Assembly: GCF_000759955.1 (NCBI RefSeq)
Contig: NZ_JNAL01000015.1
Coordinates: forward strand, 1 to 64,000
Direction: 5' to 3'
Source of the DNA: Prochlorococcus marinus str. MIT 9201
Lineage (GTDB): Bacteria > Cyanobacteriota > Cyanobacteriia > PCC-6307 > Cyanobiaceae
DNA length: 64,000 bases
The notes beneath the pieces are model-generated. The model was not told where the DNA came from. It worked only from the letters and a program-made list of their open reading frames with translations, and ran no database searches. Shown one piece after another: positions 8,779-19,237 of the stretch. The translations under genes were made by a program, and so were the position numbers. Within the stretch, counting starts at the first letter, position 1. Every line of letters starts with the position of its first letter.

Positions 8779-9888
8779 TTAATTTGATGGAAGTTGAGGC
8801 AAATCTGTACCTAATTTAAACCTATAGAATCTTAATAAATAAGCTAATACAATGGTTACTAAGATAAAAGAGAGCCCAACCAAAAGTATGTTGAGGCTCC
8901 AGTAAGAAAACTCTAGACTATTAGTCTGCCCTTGATTTAAATTCCAAATTATTTGATTTTTTGTGATTTCTAAATTTGAATCATTTTTACCAGTAAGGGT
9001 GGCTTTATTAGGGTGAATAATTTTGAAAATCAGTTCTAAATTATCAATACCTTGAATAGAATTTAGATCCAAATCTATGCTGTAAAAGTATTTTTTAAAA
9101 AAAATAAAGTTTTTTTGAGTAGTATTAATTTCCATACTTGTTGATCCTCCCGCGAACTCTCCAGCGGTATTTTGGATTATTTTAAGAACTCCCTTCGCAT
9201 CTTCTAGATTGAGATTTTTCTCTTTCAAAGAAAAAGTTGATTCTTCTTGTGCAATTTCTGCGCCAGGAAGAATATCTTTTATTTTTTCTTCAAATTTTAA
9301 TTGCCAAGGAAATTTATTTATATATTTACTTTCTATCACTAAATCATTGGTTATTGAATCAAGTTCACTAAGATCAAGGGTATTTTCAATCTTAACGCAG
9401 CCACTTAAAAGTGGAATTAATAGTAATAGTATTAAAAAAATGATCAGTGAAAAGCCTTTCTGAAAGGGTTTTGTTTCACCAGTTGGAGTCTCAGTAACAT
9501 TAATGAATTTCTTTTTCTCCAATTCTCCTCGTTTTTTTCGCAGTGAGTTAAGAGATTTTTTATTTAGTGACGGGCCACTTTCAAACTCTACATTCCAGTT
9601 TTCTGGCTTTTTAATATCGGGAGAATCTATAACTTCCATCAAATATTTTGCATTTTCTCTCGTCTTATTATCGTAAGATTTTAGAAGTTCTTTACAAAAT
9701 CTTTTAGCCTCCTCCTTTTTATTGATACCACAAAGAGCAGTAATTAAAATTGTTCTTAAATTAACTCCCTCTTTGCTTGATAAAGGAAACGATTCTATTA
9801 GAGGCAAAAGAAATTCAATGCAATATTGATACTCACCTTTAGCTAAAGCAAGTTCTACTGTTTCTAAAACTTGCTCATAATTTTTCAT
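8779..9888 (-). CDS. Membrane protein with N-terminal helical domain and DUF3153-like domain
   Basis: A 369-residue protein of unknown function. Residues 1-90 are helical with repeat-like spacing (TPR-like by eye). A basic linker follows, then a strong membrane segment at about 145-163 that ends in a lipobox-like LLSGC at Cys164. The remainder to about 330 resembles the cyanobacterial DUF3153 domain, and a second membrane segment near 335-353 precedes a short C-terminal tail. A lipobox in mid-protein suggests fusion of a cytoplasmic repeat domain to a former lipoprotein. It follows argB by 3 bp on the same strand, so it is probably co-transcribed with it. Confidence 0.75.
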   Translation of the reverse strand: MKNYEQVLETVELALAKGEYQYCIEFLLPLIESFPLSSKEGVNLRTILITALCGINKKEEAKRFCKELLKSYDNKTRENAKYLMEVIDSPDIKKPENWNVEFESGPSLNKKSLNSLRKKRGELEKKKFINVTETPTGETKPFQKGFSLIIFLILLLLIPLLSGCVKIENTLDLSELDSITNDLVIESKYINKFPWQLKFEEKIKDILPGAEIAQEESTFSLKEKNLNLEDAKGVLKIIQNTAGEFAGGSTSMEINTTQKNFIFFKKYFYSIDLDLNSIQGIDNLELIFKIIHPNKATLTGKNDSNLEITKNQIIWNLNQGQTNSLEFSYWSLNILLVGLSFILVTIVLAYLLRFYRFKLGTDLPQLPSN

Positions 9889-9891
9889 AAG

Positions 9892-10743
9892 TTAGGCTAC
9901 TATCATTGTACCTATTCCGGAATTTGTAAAAATCTCAAGAAGTAATGAATGTTCTATTCTTCCATCGATTATATGAGCTGCTTTGACTCCTTGTGCTAAA
10001 GCTCTTATGCAGCATTCTGTCTTTGGAATCATACCTTCAGTCACAATTTTTTTATCAATAAAATTTCTTGCTTCTTTGAGATTCGTTTTTTCAACAAGAC
10101 TATTTTTGTTACCTTTTTCTTTTAAGATCCCTTGAGTATCAGTGAGAAGAATAAGTTTTTCTGCATTAATTGCAGCAGCAATTTCACCCGCGACAAAATC
10201 TGCATTAATGTTGTGGGAAATACCCTCTTTGGTTGATCCAATACTAGAAATAATTGGGATATATCCTTTAGAAATAAGAGGATCTAATATTTCAGGATTA
10301 ATTTTTGTGACCTCTCCCACAAACCCATGGCTACCATCTCCTAATTCTCTAGATTGAATTAAGTTCCCATCAAGACCTGATATTCCCACCGCTAAGGATC
10401 CAGTTTTATTAATGCCTTTTACAATCTGTTTGTTAACCTTACCCATTAGAACCATCTCAACAATTTCCATTGTTTTTTGATCAGTAATTCTTAATCCATT
10501 CTCGAACTTAGGAGATATTTCTAATTTCGTTAACCAATTATTAATCTCGGGTCCACCTCCATGAATTACTATAGGACATACTCCCACGGTTGATAAAAGT
10601 GCTATGTCTCTAAAAAAAGCATTTTTTAAATCATCATCTTCCATGACAGAACCACCATACTTAATAACAATTTTTCTACCTGAGAAACTTTGTATATATG
10701 GAAGTGCTTCGCTTAATATTGATACTCTTTGAGAATCATCCAT
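9892..10743 (-). CDS. argB: N-acetylglutamate kinase
   Basis: A 283-residue amino acid kinase that phosphorylates N-acetyl-L-glutamate in arginine synthesis. Visible landmarks are the KYGGSVM phosphate loop, the [10 protein letters not shown] acetylglutamate/ATP loop, and the C-terminal TEGMIPK segment with the conserved lysine. The length and the N-terminal helix preceding the kinase core fit the arginine-inhibited, PII-binding type of cyanobacteria, but this is inference. It lies 3 bp upstream of the DUF3153-type gene. Confidence 0.97.
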   Translation of the reverse strand: MDDSQRVSILSEALPYIQSFSGRKIVIKYGGSVMEDDDLKNAFFRDIALLSTVGVCPIVIHGGGPEINNWLTKLEISPKFENGLRITDQKTMEIVEMVLMGKVNKQIVKGINKTGSLAVGISGLDGNLIQSRELGDGSHGFVGEVTKINPEILDPLISKGYIPIISSIGSTKEGISHNINADFVAGEIAAAINAEKLILLTDTQGILKEKGNKNSLVEKTNLKEARNFIDKKIVTEGMIPKTECCIRALAQGVKAAHIIDGRIEHSLLLEIFTNSGIGTMIVA

Positions 10744-10807
10744 TATAAAAAATCATTAAAACTTTATTGAATTCAGAAATTAGGTTTTTACAAATATATC
10801 CCTATAT

Positions 10808-11338
10808 TTAATAAAAGAGAATAAAATCAAATTCTTTTTTATTATCGTCGATAATAAATTCTGATTCAAGACCTTTTACGAAAAACCTGTTTAATCTTTC
10901 TTGTTTTTCAATCCATTTTTCTAGAGGGACGGCGTTTAATTCGAAACGCATTCTGAGACCATTTTTTTCTTCCTTTGTAATTTCTTCTATTTCTTTTAGT
11001 TGGGGAGGATTATCCTCGTCCCACAAATTTAAAGATTCTAATGAAGATTCAAGATGAGCTTTTATCCCATACCTCCATCTTGTGACATCTTTAACTAATG
11101 CTGTTAGTTCTTTTGGTCTATTAAATTTATTTGTCGCAAAATTTGTCTTGTCAAGCAATTCTACAGGAGGTATTTCAGAAGTCTTTAAACCTAATCCAAT
11201 TAGAAAAATAGGTACTCCATAAAAAAAAGTAGGCACACTTAAATTTACTGAGTCTGTAAAATAAGCAGTCATTCCAACAAAAGCTAATATACCCCCAGCG
11301 GTTACTATGAAGTTTCCAGGCGATAAGTATTTCTTCAT
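10808..11338 (-). CDS. DUF2854-type two-helix membrane protein
   Basis: A 176-residue protein with two closely spaced hydrophobic segments at about 10-27 and 34-50, and a long soluble C-terminal part rich in charged residues. The layout and the phrases FYGVPIFLIGLGLK and SEIPPVELL match my memory of DUF2854 proteins of cyanobacteria and plastids. No function is known to me. It stands alone on the minus strand, 65 bp upstream of argB and divergent from a small ORF at 11381. Confidence 0.75.
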   Translation of the reverse strand: MKKYLSPGNFIVTAGGILAFVGMTAYFTDSVNLSVPTFFYGVPIFLIGLGLKTSEIPPVELLDKTNFATNKFNRPKELTALVKDVTRWRYGIKAHLESSLESLNLWDEDNPPQLKEIEEITKEEKNGLRMRFELNAVPLEKWIEKQERLNRFFVKGLESEFIIDDNKKEFDFILFY

Positions 11339-11380
11339 TTTGATTTAGTAGAATGAATTTTAAATGGGTTAACAAGTATT

Positions 11381-11563
11381 ATGCAAGATCTTAATACTGC
11401 AAATCAAGGAGATTTAATTTTTAAACTTGATAAAGATAGAGCATGGCTACTAGAAAATCTTGATAAAGGTAAATGGCCAGAAATCAGATGCGAACTTGCC
11501 GAGCTTGAAAGAAAATTAAGCAAATTTATTATAAGTGTTCAAGAAAATAATGTTGATATTTGA
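11381..11563 (+). CDS. Small conserved-looking protein of unknown function (60 aa)
   Basis: A 60-residue acidic, helical, soluble peptide starting at an ATG, with no cysteines and no membrane segment. Phrases such as LDKDRAWLLENLDKGKWPEIRCEL and heptad-like spacing of leucines suggest a short coiled coil. It ends one base before the stop of the convergent ssb. I do not recognise a named family. The clean start, tight spacing and codon use like its neighbours support a real gene. Confidence 0.65.
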   Translation: MQDLNTANQGDLIFKLDKDRAWLLENLDKGKWPEIRCELAELERKLSKFIISVQENNVDI

Positions 11564-11564
11564 T

Positions 11565-11990
11565 TTAAAACGGTATTTCGTCAACTTCGGGAACCAAAGG
11601 TGAACTATCCCAATTAGATTTTTTGGTGCTTTCTTTTTTATCAATTGCCTCATTATTTTCGCTCTCATCAGATTTAACAGCTTCAACTGGTTCTATTTGA
11701 TGAATTTTTGAAGCTGTAAGTTCTGGTTGTTTTTCTTTTGTTCCGTCTTTTCTAGTGACAGAATTCATCTTTAGACGTCCCTCAATAACAATATTTTGCC
11801 CCTCTTTTAGTTCATTTACCATTTCTTGGGCAATATTTCCCCATCCTATGATCTTGAGATCTCTGGTTGGATCTTCACTACGTAATCCTTTAAAATTAAC
11901 AATCATTTCTGCAATTGGAGTTTGGTTTTCTTTGGTATACCTCATTTGTGGAGCACTGTTAATTACTCCTTGAATTAAACAATGATTCAT
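11565..11990 (-). CDS. ssb: Single-stranded DNA-binding protein
   Basis: A 141-residue protein with an N-terminal OB fold (about 1-105), starting MNHCLIQGVI and containing the GQNIVIEGRL strand, followed by a disordered acidic linker and the hallmark C-terminal tip DEIPF that docks partners such as PriA. It coats single-stranded DNA in replication and repair. Cyanobacteria often carry more than one SSB-like protein, so this may not be the only one in the genome. It is divergent from cobK with 28 bp between the starts. Confidence 0.9.
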   Translation of the reverse strand: MNHCLIQGVINSAPQMRYTKENQTPIAEMIVNFKGLRSEDPTRDLKIIGWGNIAQEMVNELKEGQNIVIEGRLKMNSVTRKDGTKEKQPELTASKIHQIEPVEAVKSDESENNEAIDKKESTKKSNWDSSPLVPEVDEIPF

Positions 11991-12018
11991 TAGTTACTAT
12001 TTAATTAAAGATATACTG

Positions 12019-12825
12019 ATGCAGAATCAAGGAAATTGCTATAAAAATGTTTGGATCCTATCAGGAACTTTTGATGGGCCTCCAATAGCTAATAGACTTC
12101 TTGAACTTAATTATTCAGTTTTTGCAAGTGTTTTAACATATAAAGCAGGGCAAGCTTATATTGAAAATCCAAAGTTACATATCATTACGGGCAAATTAAA
12201 TAATAAAGATGAAATAATTAATTTCATAAAAAAAAATAAAATCAAATTCGTTATCGATGCTACTCATCCGTTTGCGGTGATAATTTCTAAAAATCTTAAT
12301 AATGCATGCAAAGAGATTAATACACCTCTCTTACTATTTGAAAGGAGATCTCTTATTAATACCGATAATAATTTTTTTTATATTGATGATTTAAAGGATA
12401 TAAATAACGTTGATCTAGAAAATAAGAACATTCTTCTCGCAATAGGATCAAGATTCCTTAACGATACAGCAAATTATTACATGAATACTAAAGCGAATGT
12501 GTTTACAAGGGTACTTCCGACCTATGAGAGTATAACTAAAGCTTTTGGATCATGTATTAAAAATTCAAATATTGCGATACTCGAGCCGAGTAAAAATAAT
12601 GAAAATACTTTAGAAAAAAAACTTTGTGATTTTTGGGAGATAGATTATGTTCTATGCAGAGAATCTGGAAGTTATTCTCAGAAAAACTGGGAGAGTATAG
12701 TTTCTGGAAGTAAAATGAAGTTGTTTTTGGTTAAAAGGCCGAAAGTTAAAAATGATTATTGTTACTCTTTCAATGAATACCAGAATTTGATAGATCACAT
12801 AATTAAAACAAATATTGATAATTAA
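12019..12825 (+). CDS. cobK: Precorrin-6A reductase (CobK/CbiJ family)
   Basis: A 268-residue protein with the family's N-terminal Rossmann-like part (VWILSGTFDGPPIANRL), the VIDATHPFA motif around residue 90 and the AIGSRFL segment. It reduces precorrin-6A during corrin ring synthesis, feeding the cobalamin pathway that also uses cobO in this window (29051). It is followed two bases later by cutA, so the two are probably co-transcribed. No B12 riboswitch was seen upstream. Confidence 0.88.
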   Translation: MQNQGNCYKNVWILSGTFDGPPIANRLLELNYSVFASVLTYKAGQAYIENPKLHIITGKLNNKDEIINFIKKNKIKFVIDATHPFAVIISKNLNNACKEINTPLLLFERRSLINTDNNFFYIDDLKDINNVDLENKNILLAIGSRFLNDTANYYMNTKANVFTRVLPTYESITKAFGSCIKNSNIAILEPSKNNENTLEKKLCDFWEIDYVLCRESGSYSQKNWESIVSGSKMKLFLVKRPKVKNDYCYSFNEYQNLIDHIIKTNIDN

Positions 12826-12827
12826 TT

Positions 12828-13133
12828 ATGGAAGTATTAGTTATGATCACAACTGAATCAAGTAGAACAAATGCTATTCGAATGGCTAAATTACTGATAC
12901 AAAATAAACTTGCAGCTTGTGTTTCGATAAAACAAATTTTTTCAATTTATGAGTGGGGTGATGATGTTGAAGAAACTAATGAATTTGAAATTACGATAAA
13001 AAGTAAAATAGAATTTAAAGAGTGCTTAATTGATTTTTTAAATAAAATTTCTACATATGATGTTCCACAAATTATTTACAAAAAATATTATTCTGAGATG
13101 AAATATTATGATTGGATAGATAAGACTATTTGA
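12828..13133 (+). CDS. cutA: CutA1 divalent-cation tolerance protein
   Basis: A 101-residue protein of normal CutA1 length, with the family core KLAACVSI at about 30-37, the following IYEWGDDVEE segment and the C-terminal YDVPQII motif. CutA1 forms ferredoxin-like trimers and has been tied to copper tolerance, though its biochemical role is still debated. It starts two bases after cobK and its stop abuts that of the convergent PfkB-family kinase. Confidence 0.93.
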   Translation: MEVLVMITTESSRTNAIRMAKLLIQNKLAACVSIKQIFSIYEWGDDVEETNEFEITIKSKIEFKECLIDFLNKISTYDVPQIIYKKYYSEMKYYDWIDKTI

Positions 13134-14144
13134 TTAAAGTTCTTTTAATAACTCTTTAAGATCCATATTAGATCTAGATCCTAATTGTGTAATTATATGC
13201 CCAGCACAAATTGAACCTAACTCTCCGCATTTTTTTAGGGAATAATTATTTATTAATCCATGAATAAATCCTCCCGCATAAATATCTCCTGCCCCTGTAG
13301 TATCAATAACTTTTCCTTTATTGATTGACGTAATTACTTCGATTTGATTTTTATTAATTATAAGAGAACCATTGCTACCAAGAGTTACCACGACTAATTC
13401 ACATAGTGAAGAGAGGTCTCCCTGGCAGTTTGCTAATTTATCCTCTCTAAGTAAACTTAAAACCTCTGATTCATTACAAAAAACAATATCTACATATTCA
13501 TCAATTAATTCCAAGAAACTATTTCGATGCCTATCTACACAAAATGAATCAGACAATGAAAGGATTATTTTTGTATTGGATTGTTTTGCAATTTCAGCGG
13601 CTTTAAGAAAGGCATTTTTAGCCAATTGGCTGTCCCATAAATAGCCTTCTAAATATAAGTATTTACTTTCCTTAAGTTTACTAAAATCAATGTCTTTGGC
13701 TTCAAACTCTATAGATGCTCCCAGGTAAGTGCACATTGTTCTTTGAGCATCAGGTGTAATCAAAATAATTGAATGAGCTGTTGAGGCTCCTGCATTAGTT
13801 GGTGGAGTATTAAATATAGTTTTACTTTTTTTTATATCAGAAGAGAAGAAATCCCCAAGTTGATCATTCTTCACCCTTCCAATAAACTGAACATCATTTC
13901 CTAATTCTGCTAAACATACAACAGTATTTGCTGAAGACCCCCCTGATATTTTTTTGATCACGTTGCAATTTTCTAACAATCTCTGAGATTCATCAGCATT
14001 AATGAGATTCATTGATCCTTTATCAAGATTATTTATCTCAAGAAACTCATCTTTAATATTTACAATAATATCTACTATTGCGTTGCCTAGACCAATGAGA
14101 TCAACCTTTTTATTCTGTTCAAAATGTCTAAAGGATTCCTTCAT
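13134..14144 (-). CDS. PfkB-family carbohydrate/nucleoside kinase
   Basis: A 336-residue ribokinase-fold protein with the N-terminal GLGNAIVDI strand, the GGSSANT glycine motif at about 67-73 and the C-terminal signature DTTGAGDIYAGGF holding the catalytic aspartate. These features resemble the adenosine-kinase-like branch, but the substrate (adenosine, a sugar or another nucleoside) cannot be fixed from motifs. It lies 15 bp downstream of purA on the same strand, which fits a purine-salvage role but does not prove one. Confidence 0.85.
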   Translation of the reverse strand: MKESFRHFEQNKKVDLIGLGNAIVDIIVNIKDEFLEINNLDKGSMNLINADESQRLLENCNVIKKISGGSSANTVVCLAELGNDVQFIGRVKNDQLGDFFSSDIKKSKTIFNTPPTNAGASTAHSIILITPDAQRTMCTYLGASIEFEAKDIDFSKLKESKYLYLEGYLWDSQLAKNAFLKAAEIAKQSNTKIILSLSDSFCVDRHRNSFLELIDEYVDIVFCNESEVLSLLREDKLANCQGDLSSLCELVVVTLGSNGSLIINKNQIEVITSINKGKVIDTTGAGDIYAGGFIHGLINNYSLKKCGELGSICAGHIITQLGSRSNMDLKELLKEL

Positions 14145-14159
14145 TAATTTGGAACTAAA

Positions 14160-15524
<1,365 letters not shown>

Positions 15525-15551
15525 TTACTTTTAAAAAGTAAATGAATTGTA

Positions 15552-15989
15552 TCAACTTTCTCTTAAAACCATTTTTTCAGCAAGAGAAAATTCTTTGGTT
15601 AAACGCTCCCTAAGTTTATCTGGTAAAGGCCTACTTGCAAAGTTTTTGTAATGACCTGCCATGGCATTTAATGCTGTTTGCATTGTGGTAAATGATTGCG
15701 TTTTATTCACCATCCCTCTATTTCTGTATCTGGAGATGTAGTCGGTTATGAGTGTGAGAGCCTCGCTTCTTACTTCATCTTTATTTGGAGAATCTTTTGG
15801 AGTATCAACAGCTGTTTGCAATGTTTTAACAACTGAAATTGTGTCTTTTGTATAATCACCTGTCATCGAGGTTTTTGCAGCTATAGAAGGAGAACTAAAT
15901 AGTGTAAAAACAACAATTAAGGATATTGAATAAGATATAACTTTGGTAAGATTTTTAAAAAATAATTTTGATGTCCTTTTAAATAACAT
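15552..15989 (-). CDS. psb27: Photosystem II assembly factor Psb27
   Basis: A 145-residue protein with an N-terminal signal sequence (hydrophobic core about 17-35) followed by the four-helix Psb27 domain (TGDYTKDT, then SEALTLITDYISRYRNR and RPLPDKLRERL). Psb27 binds the lumenal face of CP43 while the Mn cluster is assembled. In Synechocystis the protein is a lipoprotein. Here I see no cysteine at the cleavage region, which reads SPSIAAKTS and looks like an ordinary signal peptidase I site. The mature form is therefore probably soluble in the lumen. Confidence 0.9.
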   Translation of the reverse strand: MLFKRTSKLFFKNLTKVISYSISLIVVFTLFSSPSIAAKTSMTGDYTKDTISVVKTLQTAVDTPKDSPNKDEVRSEALTLITDYISRYRNRGMVNKTQSFTTMQTALNAMAGHYKNFASRPLPDKLRERLTKEFSLAEKMVLRES

Positions 15990-16014
15990 AACTGAGCTCC
16001 CAAAAAAATAAGCC

Positions 16015-17817
16015 TTAAGACTTTTTATTGTACATTATTTCTGATTCGGAAATAAATGTTTCCAATAATTTATCAGTACTTATTTTGGACTTAGTATTAT
16101 TAGTCCTGCATAAAAGTTCTACTTCGTTGTTTACAGATTCTCTTCCTATAATTATCTGAAAAGGAATACCAATTAATTCTGCATCTTTAAATTTCACCCC
16201 AGCTCTATCGTTTCTATCATCAAGGAGGACATCAATTTTATTAATTAAAAAGTTGTTATAGATTTGCTCAGTAAGGTCACTTTGAATAGGATCTTTTAGG
16301 TTTGTTGGAATAATAATAACTTCAAAAGGAGAAATCTGGATAGGCCAACAAATTCCCTTTTGATCATGATTCTGTTCGATAGCAGCTTGAGCTATCCTTG
16401 TAACTCCAATACCATAACAACCCATCCATAAATTTTTTAATTGTCCATCCTTATCAGAGAACTTTGCATTTAATTTTTCACTATATTTTTGACCCAGTTG
16501 GAAAATATGCCCAATCTCGATGCCTTTTTTTTCTAAAAGTTCTTCATTATTATCAATACTTATTTTATCTCCTTTTTTAGCATTCCTGATATCCCCAATT
16601 AGATAATCTTTCGGAGCAAAAGAAAATTTTTGAAAAAATTTATGGAAATTAACTTTATTTCCACCACTAATAAAGTTAGAGAGGCTACTTGCAGAATAAT
16701 CAATTATTCTTGTCCATTTCTTATCCCAATTAGAACTAGCTTTAATAGTTTTGTTATCTAAATCTGGTCCGATAAAACCTAAGGGAAAATTGTATAAATT
16801 TTTTTCGATAGTATTTTGATCTTCAATTTTTTTAAGATTAAGAAGATTGCAATCATGAAGTTTATTTATTATGTTAAAAAGCTTGACTTCATTAATGTGT
16901 TGATCGCCTCTTACGCATGCAAGAATTGGGACCTCAAAGTTACTTTCGAACTGTGCTAGGAATAAGACAACTTTAATTATCTGACTAGGGTCTAAATTAT
17001 TATTTTCGCAAACCTCGAGGATTGTTTTTTGTTGAGGTGTTTCTAACCAATCTGCAATATTATCTTTTAGTGGAATAGGTTGAGAGGGTAGAGAAACAGC
17101 TTTTTCAATATTTGCAGCATAAGAACCACTTTGAGTAAACAAAATGGAATCTTCCCCAGCATCAGCGGTGACCATAAATTCTTTAGAGGAAGCACCACCA
17201 ATTGCTCCACTATCGGCTTCAACCCCTACTGTCTGCAGTCCACAAGATTTAAAAATATTTTCATATGCATTTCCAACCTTTTCATAGAAAGAAGCCAGAT
17301 CGTTTTCTGAAGAATGGAAAGAATAACCATCTTTCATTATAAATTCCCTACTTCTCATCAATCCAAATCTTGGCCTTATTTCATCTCTAAATTTTGTCTG
17401 AATTTGATAAAAACATTGAGGTAATTGTTTATAGGAGTTTATGGTCTCTGATGCAATACTCGTGATCACCTCTTCATGAGTTGGAGCTAAACCAAACTCT
17501 TTACCTTGTCTATCTTTGAGATTGAACATTATTCCTTCACCGGCAGTATATCCTTCCCACCTTTCACTTTTTTTCCACAAATCCGCTGGATGAAGTTGGG
17601 GTAATAGTAATTTTGTACAACCAATACTATTAAGTTCTCTCTCTATTATTTTGGATATTTTTTCAATAACTCTAAGCATTATTGGCATGTATGCATAAAT
17701 ACCGCTATTAACTCTGCGAATATAACCAGCTTTTAAAAGTAATTGATGTGAAATAATCTCAGCTTCAGAAGGTGTGTCACGAAGTGTCCCCAGAGGAAAT
17801 GAGGTTGTCACGCGCAT
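16015..17817 (-). CDS. proS: Prolyl-tRNA synthetase, bacterial type
   Basis: A 600-residue class II aminoacyl-tRNA synthetase. Motif 1 lies near the N-terminus (IYAYMPIMLRVIEKI), motif 2 around RPRFGLMRSREF, and motif 3 around GIGVTRI in the C-terminal half. A middle insertion editing domain (about 230-400) and the C-terminal anticodon-binding domain complete the bacterial layout. It charges tRNA-Pro in the cytoplasm. The gene is divergent from the HTH protein at 17992, with 174 bp between them that hold no visible RNA gene. Confidence 0.97.
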   Translation of the reverse strand: MRVTTSFPLGTLRDTPSEAEIISHQLLLKAGYIRRVNSGIYAYMPIMLRVIEKISKIIERELNSIGCTKLLLPQLHPADLWKKSERWEGYTAGEGIMFNLKDRQGKEFGLAPTHEEVITSIASETINSYKQLPQCFYQIQTKFRDEIRPRFGLMRSREFIMKDGYSFHSSENDLASFYEKVGNAYENIFKSCGLQTVGVEADSGAIGGASSKEFMVTADAGEDSILFTQSGSYAANIEKAVSLPSQPIPLKDNIADWLETPQQKTILEVCENNNLDPSQIIKVVLFLAQFESNFEVPILACVRGDQHINEVKLFNIINKLHDCNLLNLKKIEDQNTIEKNLYNFPLGFIGPDLDNKTIKASSNWDKKWTRIIDYSASSLSNFISGGNKVNFHKFFQKFSFAPKDYLIGDIRNAKKGDKISIDNNEELLEKKGIEIGHIFQLGQKYSEKLNAKFSDKDGQLKNLWMGCYGIGVTRIAQAAIEQNHDQKGICWPIQISPFEVIIIPTNLKDPIQSDLTEQIYNNFLINKIDVLLDDRNDRAGVKFKDAELIGIPFQIIIGRESVNNEVELLCRTNNTKSKISTDKLLETFISESEIMYNKKS

Positions 17818-17991
17818 ACAAAAAAATCCTTAATAATATTTAATTTTATCAATTAAGGTGAAAAAAGAATTTAAAGTGTCTTGAGTCCCTCAACGCGGCT
17901 AGTCTAAAAATATGCTTTCTGCTAACTTCTTCAGTAATGAAGTTCAAAATCTTTAAACAGTTCATTATTACTAAAACATTTTCTTAAGTTT

Positions 17992-18342
17992 ATGGAAAAT
18001 ATAGATTCCAATATTTCTAGCGAAGAGGAATTAGTAGGTATTGATGAAGTTCAAAAATTCCTAAATAGATCAAGAGCTTCTGTCTATAGGTATACAAATA
18101 CAGATTTAAGAAATCTAAACCCCACCTTTAATCCAAGGAAATTAAATCCCGAATTTAGAACTGATCAAAAAGACCCTTTAAAATTCCATCCTAATGAAGT
18201 AGCAAGATTTGCAAAAGATATTTTAAGAATTAAGGAAGTTACTGTAGAGGTTTTTAATACGCCTTCCTCTGCTTCTCAAAATATACTGACACAAATATTA
18301 GACGAACTAAAATCTATTAGGTCTTTGCTAGAGAAAAAGTAA
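17992..18342 (+). CDS. Small HTH-like protein of unknown function
   Basis: A 116-residue soluble protein. Residues 15-40 (VGIDEVQKFLNRSRASVYRY) resemble the helix-turn-helix of MerR/excisionase-like DNA-binding proteins. A basic, proline- and asparagine-rich stretch (about 42-65) follows, then a C-terminal helix ending in LDELKSIRSLLEKK that could mediate dimerisation. It has no recombinase or sensor domain. A role in DNA or nucleoid binding is inference only. It is divergent from proS and 96 bp upstream of a small membrane protein gene. Confidence 0.7.
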   Translation: MENIDSNISSEEELVGIDEVQKFLNRSRASVYRYTNTDLRNLNPTFNPRKLNPEFRTDQKDPLKFHPNEVARFAKDILRIKEVTVEVFNTPSSASQNILTQILDELKSIRSLLEKK

Positions 18343-18438
18343 TTTAAAAGTTACCAATCAATGTTTTGATTTATTGACATTTTGAATGTAGGATAATGAT
18401 GTTTAATTATCTCCTTAATCTTTCCCAATTAAGAGTTC

Positions 18439-18693
18439 TTGAGTTACACGAAATCAAAGCAGTCTATTCAAAGTAAATCAAGCGAGGAATCTTCTCTTGG
18501 TTCTGCTCAAAGTGATTTTGAAAGAGATGATGATGACCCCTTAAGTATAAGGAGTTTATCAATAACATCTTTAGGTGTTATTTTTGCCTTTTTGACAATT
18601 TTATTACCTTCAATAAGCATTTTAATTGGTAGACCTTTATCTCAAGGAAGCGAGATAATTCATAATCACGATTTTAAAAAAGATGGACCTTAG
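18439..18693 (+). CDS. Small single-pass membrane protein, unknown function
   Basis: An 84-residue protein with a Ser/Gln/Asp-rich N-terminal half (a DDDD run at about 30-33) and one membrane segment at about 43-64 (LGVIFAFLTILLPSISILIG). The start is TTG at 18439. Its last 11 bases overlap the start of the degenerate pyrophosphatase, so the two are likely co-translated. The family is not known to me. The acidic cytosolic half followed by one helix suggests a membrane anchor or small accessory subunit. Confidence 0.7.
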   Translation: MSYTKSKQSIQSKSSEESSLGSAQSDFERDDDDPLSIRSLSITSLGVIFAFLTILLPSISILIGRPLSQGSEIIHNHDFKKDGP

Positions 18694-19237
18694 TTCAATA
18701 CCTCCATCTCCAATGAAGGGAATAGTAAATATTGTTGTTGAAATACCTGCTGGGAGTAGGAATAAATATGAATATTGCTCTGATGCAGGAATAATGGCCT
18801 TAGACAGAGTATTGCATTCTTCAGTGAGGTACCCTTTTGATTATGGCTTTATCCCAAATACCCTTGCTGATGATGGAGCTCCTCTTGATGCGATGGTGAT
18901 AATGGATGAGCCTACTTTTGCTGGATGTCTAATAAAAGCAAGACCTATTGGGGTTTTGGATATGCATGATTGTGGTGCATATGATGGAAAACTCTTATGT
19001 GTCCCTATTGCTAATCCTAGGCAGACTAATATAGTAAGTATTAATCAAATTGCTCCTAATCAGCTTGAGGACGTAGCTGAATTTTTTAGAACAAGTAAAG
19101 GACTTGACGGAAGAACAGTACAAATTGATGGTTGGAGGGATTTTGATGCGGTTGAAAATTTATTGAAAAGTTGTATACTCCCAAAAAAGAAAAAATTTAA
19201 TGTACTTAAGAAATCAAAAATTAGTAAATTAAATTGA
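18683..19237 (+). CDS. ppa: Family I pyrophosphatase-like protein with degraded active site
   Basis: A 184-residue family I PPase fold that keeps KYE (28-30), DR (41-42) and the YP/YG tyrosines. The metal-binding signature reads DDGAPLDA: Asp64 and Asp69 remain, but Ala66 stands where E. coli D67 binds metal. By eye, E98 is replaced by Cys97 and the catalytic Tyr141 by Ser138. I recall published work finding the family I PPases of marine Prochlorococcus and Synechococcus inactive for this kind of reason. Activity here is therefore doubtful, and the intact copy at 3352 may do the job. It overlaps the membrane peptide gene by 11 bp and the ArsC-like gene by 4 bp. Confidence 0.88.
   Translation: MDLSSIPPSPMKGIVNIVVEIPAGSRNKYEYCSDAGIMALDRVLHSSVRYPFDYGFIPNTLADDGAPLDAMVIMDEPTFAGCLIKARPIGVLDMHDCGAYDGKLLCVPIANPRQTNIVSINQIAPNQLEDVAEFFRTSKGLDGRTVQIDGWRDFDAVENLLKSCILPKKKKFNVLKKSKISKLN

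Noticed and set aside
11991-12018. B12 riboswitch before cobK
   Set aside because: The gap is only 28 bp and lacks the conserved B12-box; none is seen before cobO either.
18375-18395. TTGACA with GATAAT-like box before the small membrane protein gene
   Set aside because: The spacing is about 13-14 bp, too short for a typical sigma-70 promoter.
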